From the NCBI RefSeq assembly GCF_030407815.1, contig NZ_JASDCS010000003.1, positions 124,001 through 188,000 on the forward strand: a stretch of 64,000 bases of DNA, in the 5' to 3' direction. Source of the DNA: Psychrobacter sp. APC 3281. GTDB taxonomy: Bacteria > Pseudomonadota > Gammaproteobacteria > Pseudomonadales > Moraxellaceae. Position numbers and translations under genes: made by a program. Positions 9,354 to 17,730 of this stretch are shown one piece after another; position 1 is the stretch's first letter, and every line of letters begins with the position of its first letter. The notes beneath the pieces were generated by a model, which saw only the letters and a list, made by a program, of their open reading frames with translations, had not been told where the DNA came from and ran no database searches.

Positions 9354-9737
9354 GTAAGGTTCCTTGATTACTTATAATTTTCATTAACGGTTTTGACGAT
9401 GTTTCTCAAATAATGGGTCAAGCAGCGCAATTTATTATGCGGCTCTTATAATGTCCTATTGTACTGGGCGATGATAAATAATTTCACCTTATTTTATGAT
9501 TTTAATTCAGTTATACAAAATATCATTCTACTAATAACGGTTAAAGCAGTAACTATGATTGAATCCGTATAAGTCACATGAATCACATAAGCCATTTACG
9601 CTCTTACTGTTCATCCGCAACAGACTGGTCTTATTTATATGATACTTTTAAATGAGTTTTTAAAGTCATTTATATCAATCAACATCCCATCAAACACTAA
9701 CAGCAACCAACCGCCAACCCCTTTGATAAAATCATCT
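9354..9737. other. Intergenic region between divergent genes
   Basis: This AT-rich region separates the hydrolase from the arsenosugar-type cluster. It should contain the cluster promoter. I looked for an ArsR-type inverted repeat and found none convincing. Confidence 0.5.
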
Positions 9738-10934
9738 ATGACAAAATTTTTACCGAAAAAGACACTACTATTGGCAGGCGCAGGTCATGCTCACATTGGC
9801 ATGTTGCGCCAACTTAGCGCAGCGCGTTTAAAAGACGCTGATACGACAGAGGCAGACATTCACTTAATTAGCGAGCAGCCGCAAACCATCTATTCTGGCA
9901 TGTTACCGGGTTGGATGGCAGGGCATTATCAATTGCATAATATCAGTATCGATGTCAAATCGCTTTGTGTGCGAGCAGGCGTGCGATTCATTCAGCAATC
10001 GCTTGTACAAGTAAACGCAGCGTCAAACAAGGTGGTTACGACTGGCGATGAACAAACGGATTTTGACTATGATGTCTTGTCTCTAAATACGGGCGCAGAT
10101 ACAGACATGCGTTGGCAACCTGACCACAATAGCTACAACGAGTACAGAAGCGACAGTAACGATAACAATACTGGCGCTACCAATAATGATACTGACGTGA
10201 TTGCCATACGACCGTTATCAACATTCATCACACAATGGCAGCGGATTCTAAAGGAAGCTCAGCAGTCTGAAAAGTATCAATTGGCTATTATCGGGGCAGG
10301 TGCTGCGGCCATAGAATTGGTGATGGCAGCCCAAGTCGCGCTACGGAACATCAATCGTAATCATCAGGTGACATTAGTATGCGGTGAGAATCTATTGTCA
10401 GGGTTTAACTCAGGCTTTCGTCACCGAGTTGTTCAGCAGTTACATCGCCATGGCATTACGATAATTCGAGAACGAGCGACCGATTATCGTGATGGCAAAT
10501 TATCGACCACCCATAAATCATTGCCCATCAATGCTGTCATCGCTGCGACTGGCGTCATAGGGTCGGCATGGACAGCTTCTACGGATTTGGATATAGAAGG
10601 TGATGGGTTTGTCGCGGTAAACGATAAGCAACAGAGCGTCTCTCATTCTAATGTGTTTGCGGTTGGTGATGTGGCGACACGAATCGATAAATACGTGGCG
10701 CACTCGGGGGTTCACTCGGTGCATGGTGGTGCTGTCGAAGCCGATAATCTATTGGCCTATCTGGGTGACAACGTAATGAGGAGTTATCAGCCAAAATCAC
10801 GCACGCTATATCTGCTGTCTTGCGGTGATAAATACGCCATTGGTAGTTGGGGTAATGTAAACCTACAAGGCCGCTGGGTATGGCATCTCAAGAAGTATAT
10901 CGATAAGCGTTTTATCGAAGTTAATAAGAATTGA
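9738..10934 (+). CDS. FAD-dependent pyridine-nucleotide-disulfide-type oxidoreductase (TIGR03169-like)
   Basis: This 398-residue flavoprotein has the N-terminal dinucleotide-binding motif LLLAGAGHAHIGML just after the start, a second NAD(P)-binding motif AIIGAGAAAIELVMA mid-protein, and a C-terminal FAVGDVA motif contacting FAD. It resembles the NDH2-like family (TIGR03169) often found fused to or next to SelD and beside rSAM/selenodomain (ArsS) genes. A longer frame begins at 9639, but its first 33 residues are low-complexity and precede the motif, so ATG 9738 is preferred. An Asn/Asp-rich stretch lies near 135-155. In this cluster it may supply reducing power for arsenic intermediates (inference). 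Confidence 0.8.
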   Translation: MTKFLPKKTLLLAGAGHAHIGMLRQLSAARLKDADTTEADIHLISEQPQTIYSGMLPGWMAGHYQLHNISIDVKSLCVRAGVRFIQQSLVQVNAASNKVVTTGDEQTDFDYDVLSLNTGADTDMRWQPDHNSYNEYRSDSNDNNTGATNNDTDVIAIRPLSTFITQWQRILKEAQQSEKYQLAIIGAGAAAIELVMAAQVALRNINRNHQVTLVCGENLLSGFNSGFRHRVVQQLHRHGITIIRERATDYRDGKLSTTHKSLPINAVIAATGVIGSAWTASTDLDIEGDGFVAVNDKQQSVSHSNVFAVGDVATRIDKYVAHSGVHSVHGGAVEADNLLAYLGDNVMRSYQPKSRTLYLLSCGDKYAIGSWGNVNLQGRWVWHLKKYIDKRFIEVNKN

Positions 10935-11184
10935 CGAAGCTGATAAGAACTAACGAAGGTTAATGCTCATTTAGAATAAACCATAAAATCCATATGATTA
11001 GTTGTCAATGCTTATTGATAATCAGGTATGATTGATTAGATAAACCGTAAAGTGAGCAATCAGGTTTTACGTTGTAAATCTTATAAATAAACAGTAAAAG
11101 CAATGCGCTATCTGTGTTTTCTAATCTTTAATGTCACGTTGCTATCCTTTTTTAGTTGTACTGCTAACAGGATTTTAGACCACC

Positions 11185-12177
11185 ATGAAATCAACTATCG
11201 AGTTACTTGAGCATACTGATTTTCCAGCGATAAAACGACGTCAATTGACGATATTACAAGTCAATATGGGCTACTTATGCAATATGTCCTGTGTGCACTG
11301 TCATGTGGCTGCAAGCCCTTATCGTACTGAAATGATGTCACGTGAGTTGGTTGAGCTGATACCAGAGGTATTGCAAGCACAAAACATCGATATGCTTGAT
11401 TTGACCGGCGGTGCGCCTGAAATGCATGAGGATTTTAAGTATTTGGTTAAGGCCGCTCGGGCATTAGGTGTCAAAGTAATAGACCGCTGTAACCTGACCA
11501 TTCTCATGGAAGAGGGTTATGAGGGTATGGCGCAGTTTCTAGCAGATAACCAAGTGGAAGTGGTGGCTTCTTTGCCTTGTTATTCCTTAGAAAATGTAGA
11601 CAAACAGCGCGGTAAAGGCGCGTTTGACGACAGTATATTGGGATTACAGAAGCTCAATCAGCTGGGGTATGGCAAGCTTAATTCAGATTTAACATTAAAC
11701 TTGGTTTTCAATCCGCAAGGTGCGACGCTACCGCCCAATCAACAACAGCTTGAAGCCGACTATAAGCGTGAGTTAAAAGCGCACTTTGATATTGAGTTTA
11801 ACCATCTATTTGCCCTAACAAATATGCCGATTCAGCGTTTTGGGGCGGTGCTACTGGCAAAAGACCAGTTCCACCCGTATATGGATTTGCTTAAAGCCAA
11901 TTATATGGCTGCTAATCTGGCCGAAGTCATGTGCCGTTCGACCATTAGTGTCAATTGGTTGGGTGAGCTGTTTGACTGTGATTTCAATCAGCAGTTAGAG
12001 ATGCCTGTACCAAATAAAACACGGCGACACCTAAGTGATTTGTTAACGCAGAACCCGTCTGGCGATGACATTGCCATTGCTGACCACTGCTATGGCTGTA
12101 CAGCAGGACAGGGTAGTAGCTGTGGCGGCGCGTTAGAAGAAGAGGCAGTAGAGCCAGTGCTAGCAGACACGCCTTAG
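11185..12177 (+). CDS. arsS: Arsenosugar biosynthesis radical SAM protein ArsS
   Basis: ArsS joins a 5'-deoxyadenosyl group to dimethylated arsenic, the first committed arsenosugar step. The 330-residue protein has the radical-SAM motif CNMSCVHC (C32, C36, C39), the SAM-contacting LTGGAPE (about 74-80), and the Cys-rich C-terminal domain characteristic of the former rSAM/Cys-rich family: MCRSTISVNWLGELFDCDF, then CYGCTAGQGSSCGG near the end. The Shine-Dalgarno site is poor. It follows the FAD oxidoreductase by 250 bp and may have its own promoter. Confidence 0.93.
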   Translation: MKSTIELLEHTDFPAIKRRQLTILQVNMGYLCNMSCVHCHVAASPYRTEMMSRELVELIPEVLQAQNIDMLDLTGGAPEMHEDFKYLVKAARALGVKVIDRCNLTILMEEGYEGMAQFLADNQVEVVASLPCYSLENVDKQRGKGAFDDSILGLQKLNQLGYGKLNSDLTLNLVFNPQGATLPPNQQQLEADYKRELKAHFDIEFNHLFALTNMPIQRFGAVLLAKDQFHPYMDLLKANYMAANLAEVMCRSTISVNWLGELFDCDFNQQLEMPVPNKTRRHLSDLLTQNPSGDDIAIADHCYGCTAGQGSSCGGALEEEAVEPVLADTP

Positions 12178-12185
12178 CCATTCTA

Positions 12186-12246
12186 ATGTAAGCACTTTCA
12201 ATATAAGCACTTTAAACATAGGTGCTTTAAGCCTAAGTGCTTTTAG
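12186..12246. repeat. Nested AAGCAC direct and inverted repeats
   Basis: Two direct copies of TAAGCACTTT are followed by two inverted copies (GGTGCTTTA, AAGTGCTTTT), so two nested hairpins can form between arsS and the DUF547 gene. This may act as a partial terminator or an mRNA processing site. Confidence 0.6.
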
Positions 12247-12298
12247 TATAAATAAAAAATTTAAGTAAAAAACAATCAGTGTAAACGGAGTAAGTCCT

Positions 12299-13120
12299 AT
12301 GTCAGTATTTAACTTTTCCGCGAAAACATTGTTCGCACAACCAGTGATTGCCACGACTATTTTATTAGCAAGCGTGGCCGCTCATGCTGACTTTAATCAT
12401 CAGAGTTGGGATAGTTTATTAAATAAGCATGTGACCATGACCAACGGTGGTAAAGCTTCAGTGGTCAATTATGCTGGCATGAAAGCAGATAAGAGCAAGC
12501 TGACAAGCTATCTAGAGGCGACGAGCAAAGTGTCTCAATCAGAATTCAATCGTTGGAGTAAAAACGAGCAGTTGGCATTTTTAATCAACGTTTATAACGC
12601 TGGTACGGTTGATTTGGTATTGACGAAATATCCAAACGTCAAATCTATCAAAGACATCGGCGGACTGTTTGGGTCACCATGGAAGCAAGAGTTTGTTTCG
12701 CTACTTGGTAAGACGCGTTCACTTGATGATATCGAGCACAATCTCATTCGTGGCTCTAAACGCTACAACGATCCGCGCATTCACTTTGCAGTCAATTGTG
12801 CCAGTATCGGTTGCCCTGCATTGCAAGATAATGCCTTTACCGGCAAGCGTTTAGACAGTCAATTAGAGCAGGCAACGTCTAAGTTTTTAGCAGACAGTAG
12901 CCGAAACAGTCTTAAAGGCGATAGGCTAAGAGTGTCACCAATTTTTAAATGGTATAAAGAAGACTTTGCAACCAATTGGCGTGGCACAAAAGATTTAGCA
13001 GGGTTTTTGGGTCGTTATAGCTCGTCACTAGGATTGAGTAAAGCTCAGACAGCGGATCTCAAACAAGGCAAGATAAAAATAAGCTATACCGATTACAACT
13101 GGAATTTGAATAAAAAATAA
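12299..13120 (+). CDS. DUF547 domain protein, exported
   Basis: This 273-residue protein has an N-terminal hydrophobic signal ending near ASVAAHADF (cleavage about residue 30), so it is likely periplasmic. The DUF547 core shows WSKNEQLAFLINVYNAGTVD (about 81-100), DIEHNLIRG and the conserved FAVNCASIGCPAL motif (about 162-174). The Asn-Cys-Ala-Ser-x-Gly-Cys-Pro segment looks like a Cys/His active centre, but no reaction is established. DUF547 proteins regularly accompany ArsS and the two transferase families here. It is 31 bp upstream of the next gene, so they are co-transcribed. Confidence 0.88.
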   Translation: MSVFNFSAKTLFAQPVIATTILLASVAAHADFNHQSWDSLLNKHVTMTNGGKASVVNYAGMKADKSKLTSYLEATSKVSQSEFNRWSKNEQLAFLINVYNAGTVDLVLTKYPNVKSIKDIGGLFGSPWKQEFVSLLGKTRSLDDIEHNLIRGSKRYNDPRIHFAVNCASIGCPALQDNAFTGKRLDSQLEQATSKFLADSSRNSLKGDRLRVSPIFKWYKEDFATNWRGTKDLAGFLGRYSSSLGLSKAQTADLKQGKIKISYTDYNWNLNKK

Positions 13121-13150
13121 GCCAGTTTTTAATCTTAATCGCTGATTAAC

Positions 13151-13870
13151 GTGACGGTATATCCATTGAACCTATCAATTATTGTTCCATTATTAAATGA
13201 AGCGGACAACTTGCCTGAGCTTATGGCTCATATTGTCCGTCTCGATCCAGCACCGCAACAAGTGATATTGGTCGATGGTGGTTCAGTGGATGGTTCGGTT
13301 GCTATCGCCAAGAGTGTGCTCAAAAATGCAGAGATTACTCAATCAATCATTGATTGGTATATTATCGAATCTACCGTAGGACGTGCTCAGCAGATGAATG
13401 CGGGCGCTATGTTAGCAACAGGTGATGTGTTGCTATTTTTACACGCTGATACCGAGCTGCCTACTGACGCGATAGACAACGTTCAACAAGCAATAGCTCA
13501 GTACGATTGGGGCCGTTTTGATGTCCGTTTAGACAGCCGTGAGCCATTGTTAAAAATCGTCGGATTAATGATAAACCAGCGCTCGCAATTAATGGGTATA
13601 GCCACTGGCGATCAAGCAATATTTATCAAAAAGTCTTTGTTTGAGCAGATTGGTGGCTATCCTGATCAACCACTGATGGAAGATATCGAGCTCTGTAAGC
13701 GGCTAAAGAAAATTGCTCGCCCAGCTTGTCTAAAAAGCAAAGTCACGACCTCAGCGCGGCGTTGGCAGCAGCATGGTACATGGCGGACAATTTTTCTAAT
13801 GTGGCAGTTGCGCTTTGATTATTGGCGCGGCGTATCGCCTAGCGTCTTAAAGCAACGCTACTATAATTAG
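13151..13870 (+). CDS. GT2-like glycosyltransferase, rSAM/selenodomain-associated transferase 2 (TIGR04283)
   Basis: This 239-residue GT-A-fold protein opens with SIIVPLLNEADNLPEL and ILVDGGSVDGS (about 38-49) and has the metal-binding FLHADTELP (DxD-type) motif near 97. The C-terminus keeps the family pattern GGYPDQPLMEDIELCKRLK and RRWQQHGTWRT. The start is GTG at 13151. This family (formerly rSAM/selenodomain-associated transferase 2) co-occurs with ArsS and may glycosylate the arsenoribose (inference). Confidence 0.9.
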   Translation: MTVYPLNLSIIVPLLNEADNLPELMAHIVRLDPAPQQVILVDGGSVDGSVAIAKSVLKNAEITQSIIDWYIIESTVGRAQQMNAGAMLATGDVLLFLHADTELPTDAIDNVQQAIAQYDWGRFDVRLDSREPLLKIVGLMINQRSQLMGIATGDQAIFIKKSLFEQIGGYPDQPLMEDIELCKRLKKIARPACLKSKVTTSARRWQQHGTWRTIFLMWQLRFDYWRGVSPSVLKQRYYN

Positions 13871-13954
13871 TGAAGTTGTTTGATTTATCAACATGATAGA
13901 CAAGATAAGAAAGAGTTCATACTGGTGCATTTGACTAATTGAGAGACCGTTATA

Positions 13955-14617
13955 ATGACAGCTGATTCATCTGCAAGACAGCAAGATACCTGCATCATTC
14001 TGTTCGCAAAATATCCAGCGCCCAATAAGGCGAAGACCCGTTTGCAGCCAGCGCTAGGATTAGATGGTGCTGCACGTATGGCAAGGCAACTATTACTGCA
14101 TAGTATTGAGCAGACCATTGATACTGGTTTTCCCGTTGAGCTATGTGTGAGTCCAGCACCAATAGATCCATGTTGGCAGGCGCTTGATTTGCCTGACTCA
14201 TTACGTTGGTCTGCGCAGGCCGACGGTGATTTGGGTTTGCGTATGTTGATAGCCAGTCAGCTCGCATTGCAACGTTTTAAAAAGGTTGTGTTAATTGGTA
14301 CGGACTGTCCCAGTCTTACGACAGCACGTATTCAGACAGCGGTACAGCAGCTAGATCAACACGATGCGGTCATGCTTCCAGCGACTGATGGTGGTTATGT
14401 GTTGTTAGGGTTTAAGCGAGTTGATGAAAGCCTGTTTTCGGACATAATCTGGAGTACGGCTAGCGTAGCCGCTGTCACCAAGCAGCGCATGGCGGCATTA
14501 GGTTGGACACTGGCACTATTTGACCCTTTGCGCGATATTGATGAGCCTAAAGATCTAGTGCATTTACCGTCAGGCTGGCTAGATTCTTACATCAATATTA
14601 AGGTCGATAATAGCTGA
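13955..14617 (+). CDS. CofC/GT-A-like transferase, rSAM/selenodomain-associated transferase 1 (TIGR04282)
   Basis: This 220-residue protein begins CIILFAKYPAPNKAKTRLQP, the signature of the TIGR04282 nucleotidyl/glycosyltransferase family. It also carries VVLIGTDCPSL (about 108-118) and MLPATDGGYVLLGFKR (about 140-155). It is the usual companion of the preceding GT2-like protein. Its substrate is not experimentally established; activation or transfer of a sugar in arsenosugar synthesis is plausible. The IS630 element starts 37 bases after its stop and separates it from arsM. Confidence 0.9.
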   Translation: MTADSSARQQDTCIILFAKYPAPNKAKTRLQPALGLDGAARMARQLLLHSIEQTIDTGFPVELCVSPAPIDPCWQALDLPDSLRWSAQADGDLGLRMLIASQLALQRFKKVVLIGTDCPSLTTARIQTAVQQLDQHDAVMLPATDGGYVLLGFKRVDESLFSDIIWSTASVAAVTKQRMAALGWTLALFDPLRDIDEPKDLVHLPSGWLDSYINIKVDNS

Positions 14618-14715
14618 TAACGCATAATTAATAACTAGGTCAATAAACTCACTATAGTCAGTCCAAAATAGAAAAGGTACAATGCTTTTAAACCAAGCAA
14701 AGAGAAATATAAAAG

Positions 14716-15063
14716 ATGACCTACTCAGCAGATTTTCGAGCACAAGTTATCAAAAACATTGAGCAAAAAGACATGAGCATCCGTCAGGCCTGTATTTTTT
14801 ATAATATCAGCAAGAGTACACTACAGCGCTGGCTTATAGACCCAAGCATCCAAACGACCAGAGTCAAAACGCCAAGCAGTATACCCAATGAAGCCCTTCT
14901 ACAAGACGTTAATCAATACCCAGATGACTACCTGTATGAGCGAGCTCGTCGTTTAAACTGTAGTAAATCAGGTATTGGCTATGCCTTAAAAAGATTAAAT
15001 ATTAGCCAAAAAAAAGACCTTAGCACATCCAAAAGCGTGTCCAATAAAAAGAGCGGTATATAA
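14716..15063 (+). CDS. IS630 transposase, N-terminal DNA-binding part (orfA)
   Basis: These 115 residues form a helix-turn-helix DNA-binding region: YSADFRAQVIKNIEQKDMSI, then RQACIFYNISKSTLQRW (a classic HTH), then a second HTH-like segment near the end (SKSGIGYALKRLNIS). The true family sequence follows this frame up to LNISQKK and then continues in another frame; the 16 or so residues after that are out-of-frame tail. See the A8 run at 15008-15015. Confidence 0.9.
   Translation: MTYSADFRAQVIKNIEQKDMSIRQACIFYNISKSTLQRWLIDPSIQTTRVKTPSSIPNEALLQDVNQYPDDYLYERARRLNCSKSGIGYALKRLNISQKKDLSTSKSVSNKKSGI
15008..15015 (+). other. A8 run joining the two transposase frames
   Basis: Eight consecutive A residues lie where the transposase leaves frame. 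Reading one A fewer gives QKKTLAHPKA and continues into the DDE domain. The site could be a transcriptional-slippage signal or a simple inactivating insertion. Confidence 0.7.
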
Positions 15064-15109
15064 GAATAAGCTTGATCATTTTAAGCAGCAAGGCTATCCC
15101 GTTGTCTAT

Positions 15110-15556
15110 ATGGATGAGAGTGGCTTTGAGGCTGAAACTATTCGTCCTTATGGCTACGCACCGATAGGTAAACCTTGTATTGATAGCTACAATTGGCAAG
15201 CTAAAAAACGTACCAATGTCATCGGTGCTCTGTATGAAAAGATGCTTTTTGCGCTTGATTACTTTGAGAAAAACATCAATGGCGATATATTCTATGACTG
15301 GTGCAAATACACGCTCATTCCAAGCCTTAAAACTAAATGCGTGATCGTCATGGATAATGCCAGTTTTCATAAACGAGTGAAAAGTCTTCTGAATAGGCAT
15401 GGTCACAGGCTTTTATTTCTACCATCCTATAGTCCTGACTTAAATCCTATTGAAAAGAAATGGGCACAAGCTAAGTTTCTACGACAAGGTTGGATGGAGA
15501 ATAATCTACCTAAACTATTTCATAATATGGGTTGTACTTCTTTTATTTTGGATTGA
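15110..15556 (+). CDS. IS630 transposase, DDE catalytic part (orfB)
   Basis: These 148 residues carry the complete IS630/Tc1-mariner catalytic set: MDESGF (first Asp, residue 2), VIVMDNASFHK (second Asp, about 83) and SPDLNPIEKKWAQAKF (Glu, about 111). The frame is open upstream of this ATG and contains the missing family segment KKTLAHPKA, so the DDE part is expressed as a fusion with orfA only if the frame is shifted. The stop codon lies inside the right inverted repeat. Confidence 0.92.
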   Translation: MDESGFEAETIRPYGYAPIGKPCIDSYNWQAKKRTNVIGALYEKMLFALDYFEKNINGDIFYDWCKYTLIPSLKTKCVIVMDNASFHKRVKSLLNRHGHRLLFLPSYSPDLNPIEKKWAQAKFLRQGWMENNLPKLFHNMGCTSFILD

Positions 15557-15632
15557 CTATAACGTAGTTGTATATTCTAAAATGATTTACTAAGACTTTT
15601 AATTGGATGGCACATTCAATAAGGATATTGTT

Positions 15633-16676
15633 ATGCATGACGTCGTGCAAAATTACTATGGGAAAGAGTTACAGAGTACCGATGATTTAAAGACTTCGGC
15701 TTGTTGTGATATTAGCAATATGCCTGAGTGGCTCAAGCCCTTACTCGCAAATATTCACGATGAAGTATTGAGTCGTTATTACGGCTGTGGTCTGGTGTGT
15801 CCAGCGCTGCTTGAAGGCTGTCGAATTTTAGACTTGGGCAGTGGTTCAGGCCGAGATGTCTATGCACTAGCACAATTAGTTGGCGAGAGTGGCCACGTAG
15901 TCGGTGTTGATATGACCGATGAGCAGCTAGCCGTTGCCAAACAGCACCAAGCTTATCATGTCGAGAATTTTGGCTATGACAATGTGACATTTTTGCATGG
16001 CTATATCGAGAAACTAGATGAACTAGACCTTGAAGCTAATAGCTTCGATATTATTGTCTCAAACTGCGTTATCAATTTATCACCAGATAAAGCTTCGGTC
16101 ATGGCCAGTGTGCAGCGTTTGCTGAAACCTGGTGGGGAGTTTTATTTTTCTGACGTCTATGCCGATCGCCGTATCCCGCAACACTTAATTGATGACCCAG
16201 TCTTATATGGTGAATGTTTGAGCGGTGCATTGTATTGGAAGGATTTTAACCGTTTGTCACGAGATGCAGGATTCTTAGACGTACGTTTGGTTGAAGATCG
16301 CCCACTTGAGATTACAGATCCTGCTTTGGCAGCCAAAATTGGTGATATTCAGTTTTTCTCTGCAACTTACCGTTTGTTTAAGATAGCATCGCTTGAGGAT
16401 GCTTGCGAAGATCATGGACAAGCGGTGATATACAAAGGAACTATCGAGCAGTCACCGCATCGGTTTGATTTAGATAAACATCATGCTATCGAAGCTGGTC
16501 GGGTACTCCCAGTATGTGGCAATACGTTTCGCATGCTGCAAGAGTCTCGCTTTGCGCCGCATTTTGAGTTTATCGGTGATGACAGTCGTCACTACGGTAT
16601 TTTTGCGGGCTGCGGTGAGTTAATGCCGTTTAATCAACCTATGACGCTGGCATCTGGTGCAGGTGGTTGTTGCTGA
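15633..16676 (+). CDS. arsM: Arsenite methyltransferase ArsM
   Basis: ArsM methylates arsenite with SAM, giving the dimethyl species used by ArsS. The 347-residue protein has the SAM motif DLGSGSG (67-73), GVDMTDEQ, and the cysteines needed to bind As(III): Cys24/25 in TSACCD, Cys145 in SNCVINLS and Cys195 in YGECLSGAL. The C-terminal half holds the family extension, with a closing GAGGCC. ATG 15633 is preferred to the TTG at 15603 because an AAGGAT ribosome site lies 6 bases before it. The IS630 element upstream cuts arsM off from the rest of the cluster. Confidence 0.95.
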   Translation: MHDVVQNYYGKELQSTDDLKTSACCDISNMPEWLKPLLANIHDEVLSRYYGCGLVCPALLEGCRILDLGSGSGRDVYALAQLVGESGHVVGVDMTDEQLAVAKQHQAYHVENFGYDNVTFLHGYIEKLDELDLEANSFDIIVSNCVINLSPDKASVMASVQRLLKPGGEFYFSDVYADRRIPQHLIDDPVLYGECLSGALYWKDFNRLSRDAGFLDVRLVEDRPLEITDPALAAKIGDIQFFSATYRLFKIASLEDACEDHGQAVIYKGTIEQSPHRFDLDKHHAIEAGRVLPVCGNTFRMLQESRFAPHFEFIGDDSRHYGIFAGCGELMPFNQPMTLASGAGGCC

Positions 16677-16726
16677 TATCAAAGTGATATATTTAGCATC
16701 AATTTCGAATATACATGCTAAATTAT

Positions 16727-16764
16727 AAAAAAGGCCATTATTTTAGATAATGGCCCTTTTTTAT
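16727..16764. terminator. Bidirectional intrinsic terminator
   Basis: AAAAAAGGCCATTA, 7-base loop, TAATGGCCCTTTTTT lies between convergent arsM and the phosphorylase gene. Confidence 0.88.
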
Positions 16765-16836
16765 ATGCATAGTATTATAACGTTTCTCTTGCTATCTTTA
16801 TTTCAGATAAACATCTATTCAACCACTTTTTATTGT

Positions 16837-17730
16837 CTAAGGTAGCAAGGCGGCTAGTCTGATCTTGGTATGCTCGTCCATCGCATATATAGGTGTGACC
16901 AATGCTTGTGCAAGAGCATTATGGGCGATTGAATCAGGCAGTTCAGCGGCAATTAAAGCAACGGCTTCCCTTATTACTTTTTGAGCATTATCCGCATTTT
17001 TCATTAGGTTTTTTATCGCATAGTCGGCACTGACGGCTTCTTCTGTCGGATGCCAACAGTCGAAGTCTGTCACCAGAGCTAAGGTGGCATAAGCAATACT
17101 GGCTTCACGTGCCAATTTGGCTTCTGGCATATTGGTCATGCCAATGATATCTGCCTCCATCTGACGATACCATTCTGACTCTGCCCGAGTTGAGAACTGA
17201 GGGCCTTCGATGCAGACATAAGTTGCTTTAGAATGACTGCTACCTTCTGTAATATCCGCTTTGTCATAAGCGCGCGTCAAGAGTTCTGCTAGGGCAGGGC
17301 ATAGTGGGTCTGCCATAGATACATGAGCGACGGCGCCCGCGCCAAAGAAAGTACTCACTCGCTGCTTGGTCATATCAATCATTTGATCAGGCACGACCAT
17401 ATCTAATGGCTTAAGATGCGCTTGCAATGAGCCAACTGCTGATACGGAGACGATATAGCGTACCCCAAGCGTTTTTAGCGCATAGATATTGGCTCGATAA
17501 GGTACTTCGGACGGCGTCAGTCTATGTCCCTGACCATGCCTCGTCAAAAAAGCAACGGTCACTCCCTCAAGCTCACCTAAGACAATATCATCAGATGGAC
17601 TGCCATAAGGCGTCTGTATCGTCACACTGCGTTTGTTGGTCAGTGATGACATTTGGTAGAGACCGCTGCCACCGATGATAGCAATATCAGCAGATAATGT
17701 TGCTAGTACTTCCGTGTGAGGTATTGTCAT
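16837..17730 (-). CDS. mtnP: S-methyl-5'-thioadenosine phosphorylase-like nucleoside phosphorylase
   Basis: This 297-residue PNP/MTAP family enzyme cleaves MTA or related 5'-modified adenosines to adenine and a 5-modified ribose-1-phosphate. Visible motifs are AIIGGSGLYQM (phosphate site, about 16-26), FLTRHGQGHRLTPSEVPYRA (about 61-80), SAVGSL, CIEGPQFSTRAE, IGMTNMPEAKLAREA and the purine-site TDFDCW. No other methionine-salvage genes are adjacent. Because it is convergent to arsM, it may remove adenine from the deoxyadenosyl-arsenical made by ArsS (inference); classical MTA salvage is the alternative. Confidence 0.9.
   Translation of the reverse strand: MTIPHTEVLATLSADIAIIGGSGLYQMSSLTNKRSVTIQTPYGSPSDDIVLGELEGVTVAFLTRHGQGHRLTPSEVPYRANIYALKTLGVRYIVSVSAVGSLQAHLKPLDMVVPDQMIDMTKQRVSTFFGAGAVAHVSMADPLCPALAELLTRAYDKADITEGSSHSKATYVCIEGPQFSTRAESEWYRQMEADIIGMTNMPEAKLAREASIAYATLALVTDFDCWHPTEEAVSADYAIKNLMKNADNAQKVIREAVALIAAELPDSIAHNALAQALVTPIYAMDEHTKIRLAALLP

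Larger units (their letters stand above)
14655..15559 (+). mobile_element. Complete IS630-family insertion sequence (905 bp)
   Basis: The element is bounded by inverted repeats beginning TAGTCARTCCAAAATA (left end 14655-14670, right end the complement at 15544-15559), with one or two differences. It is flanked by a TA dinucleotide on each side (14653-14654 and 15560-15561), the target duplication expected for IS630/Tc1-mariner transposons. It carries a transposase split over two frames. It sits between the TIGR04282 transferase gene and arsM, in the same orientation. Confidence 0.93.

Noticed and set aside
9639..9737. Extended N-terminus of the FAD oxidoreductase
   Set aside because: The 33 extra codons are low-complexity and lie before the dinucleotide-binding strand; ATG 9738 fits the family better.
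9354..11184. ArsR operator in front of the arsenosugar-type genes
   Set aside because: No convincing ArsR-type inverted repeat was found in either intergenic region, and no arsR gene is in the window.
15553..15583. Outward promoter made by IS630 insertion for arsM
   Set aside because: TTGACT is present in the right end, but the best -10-like words lie at poor spacing (12 or 19 bases), so it is kept only as a remark.
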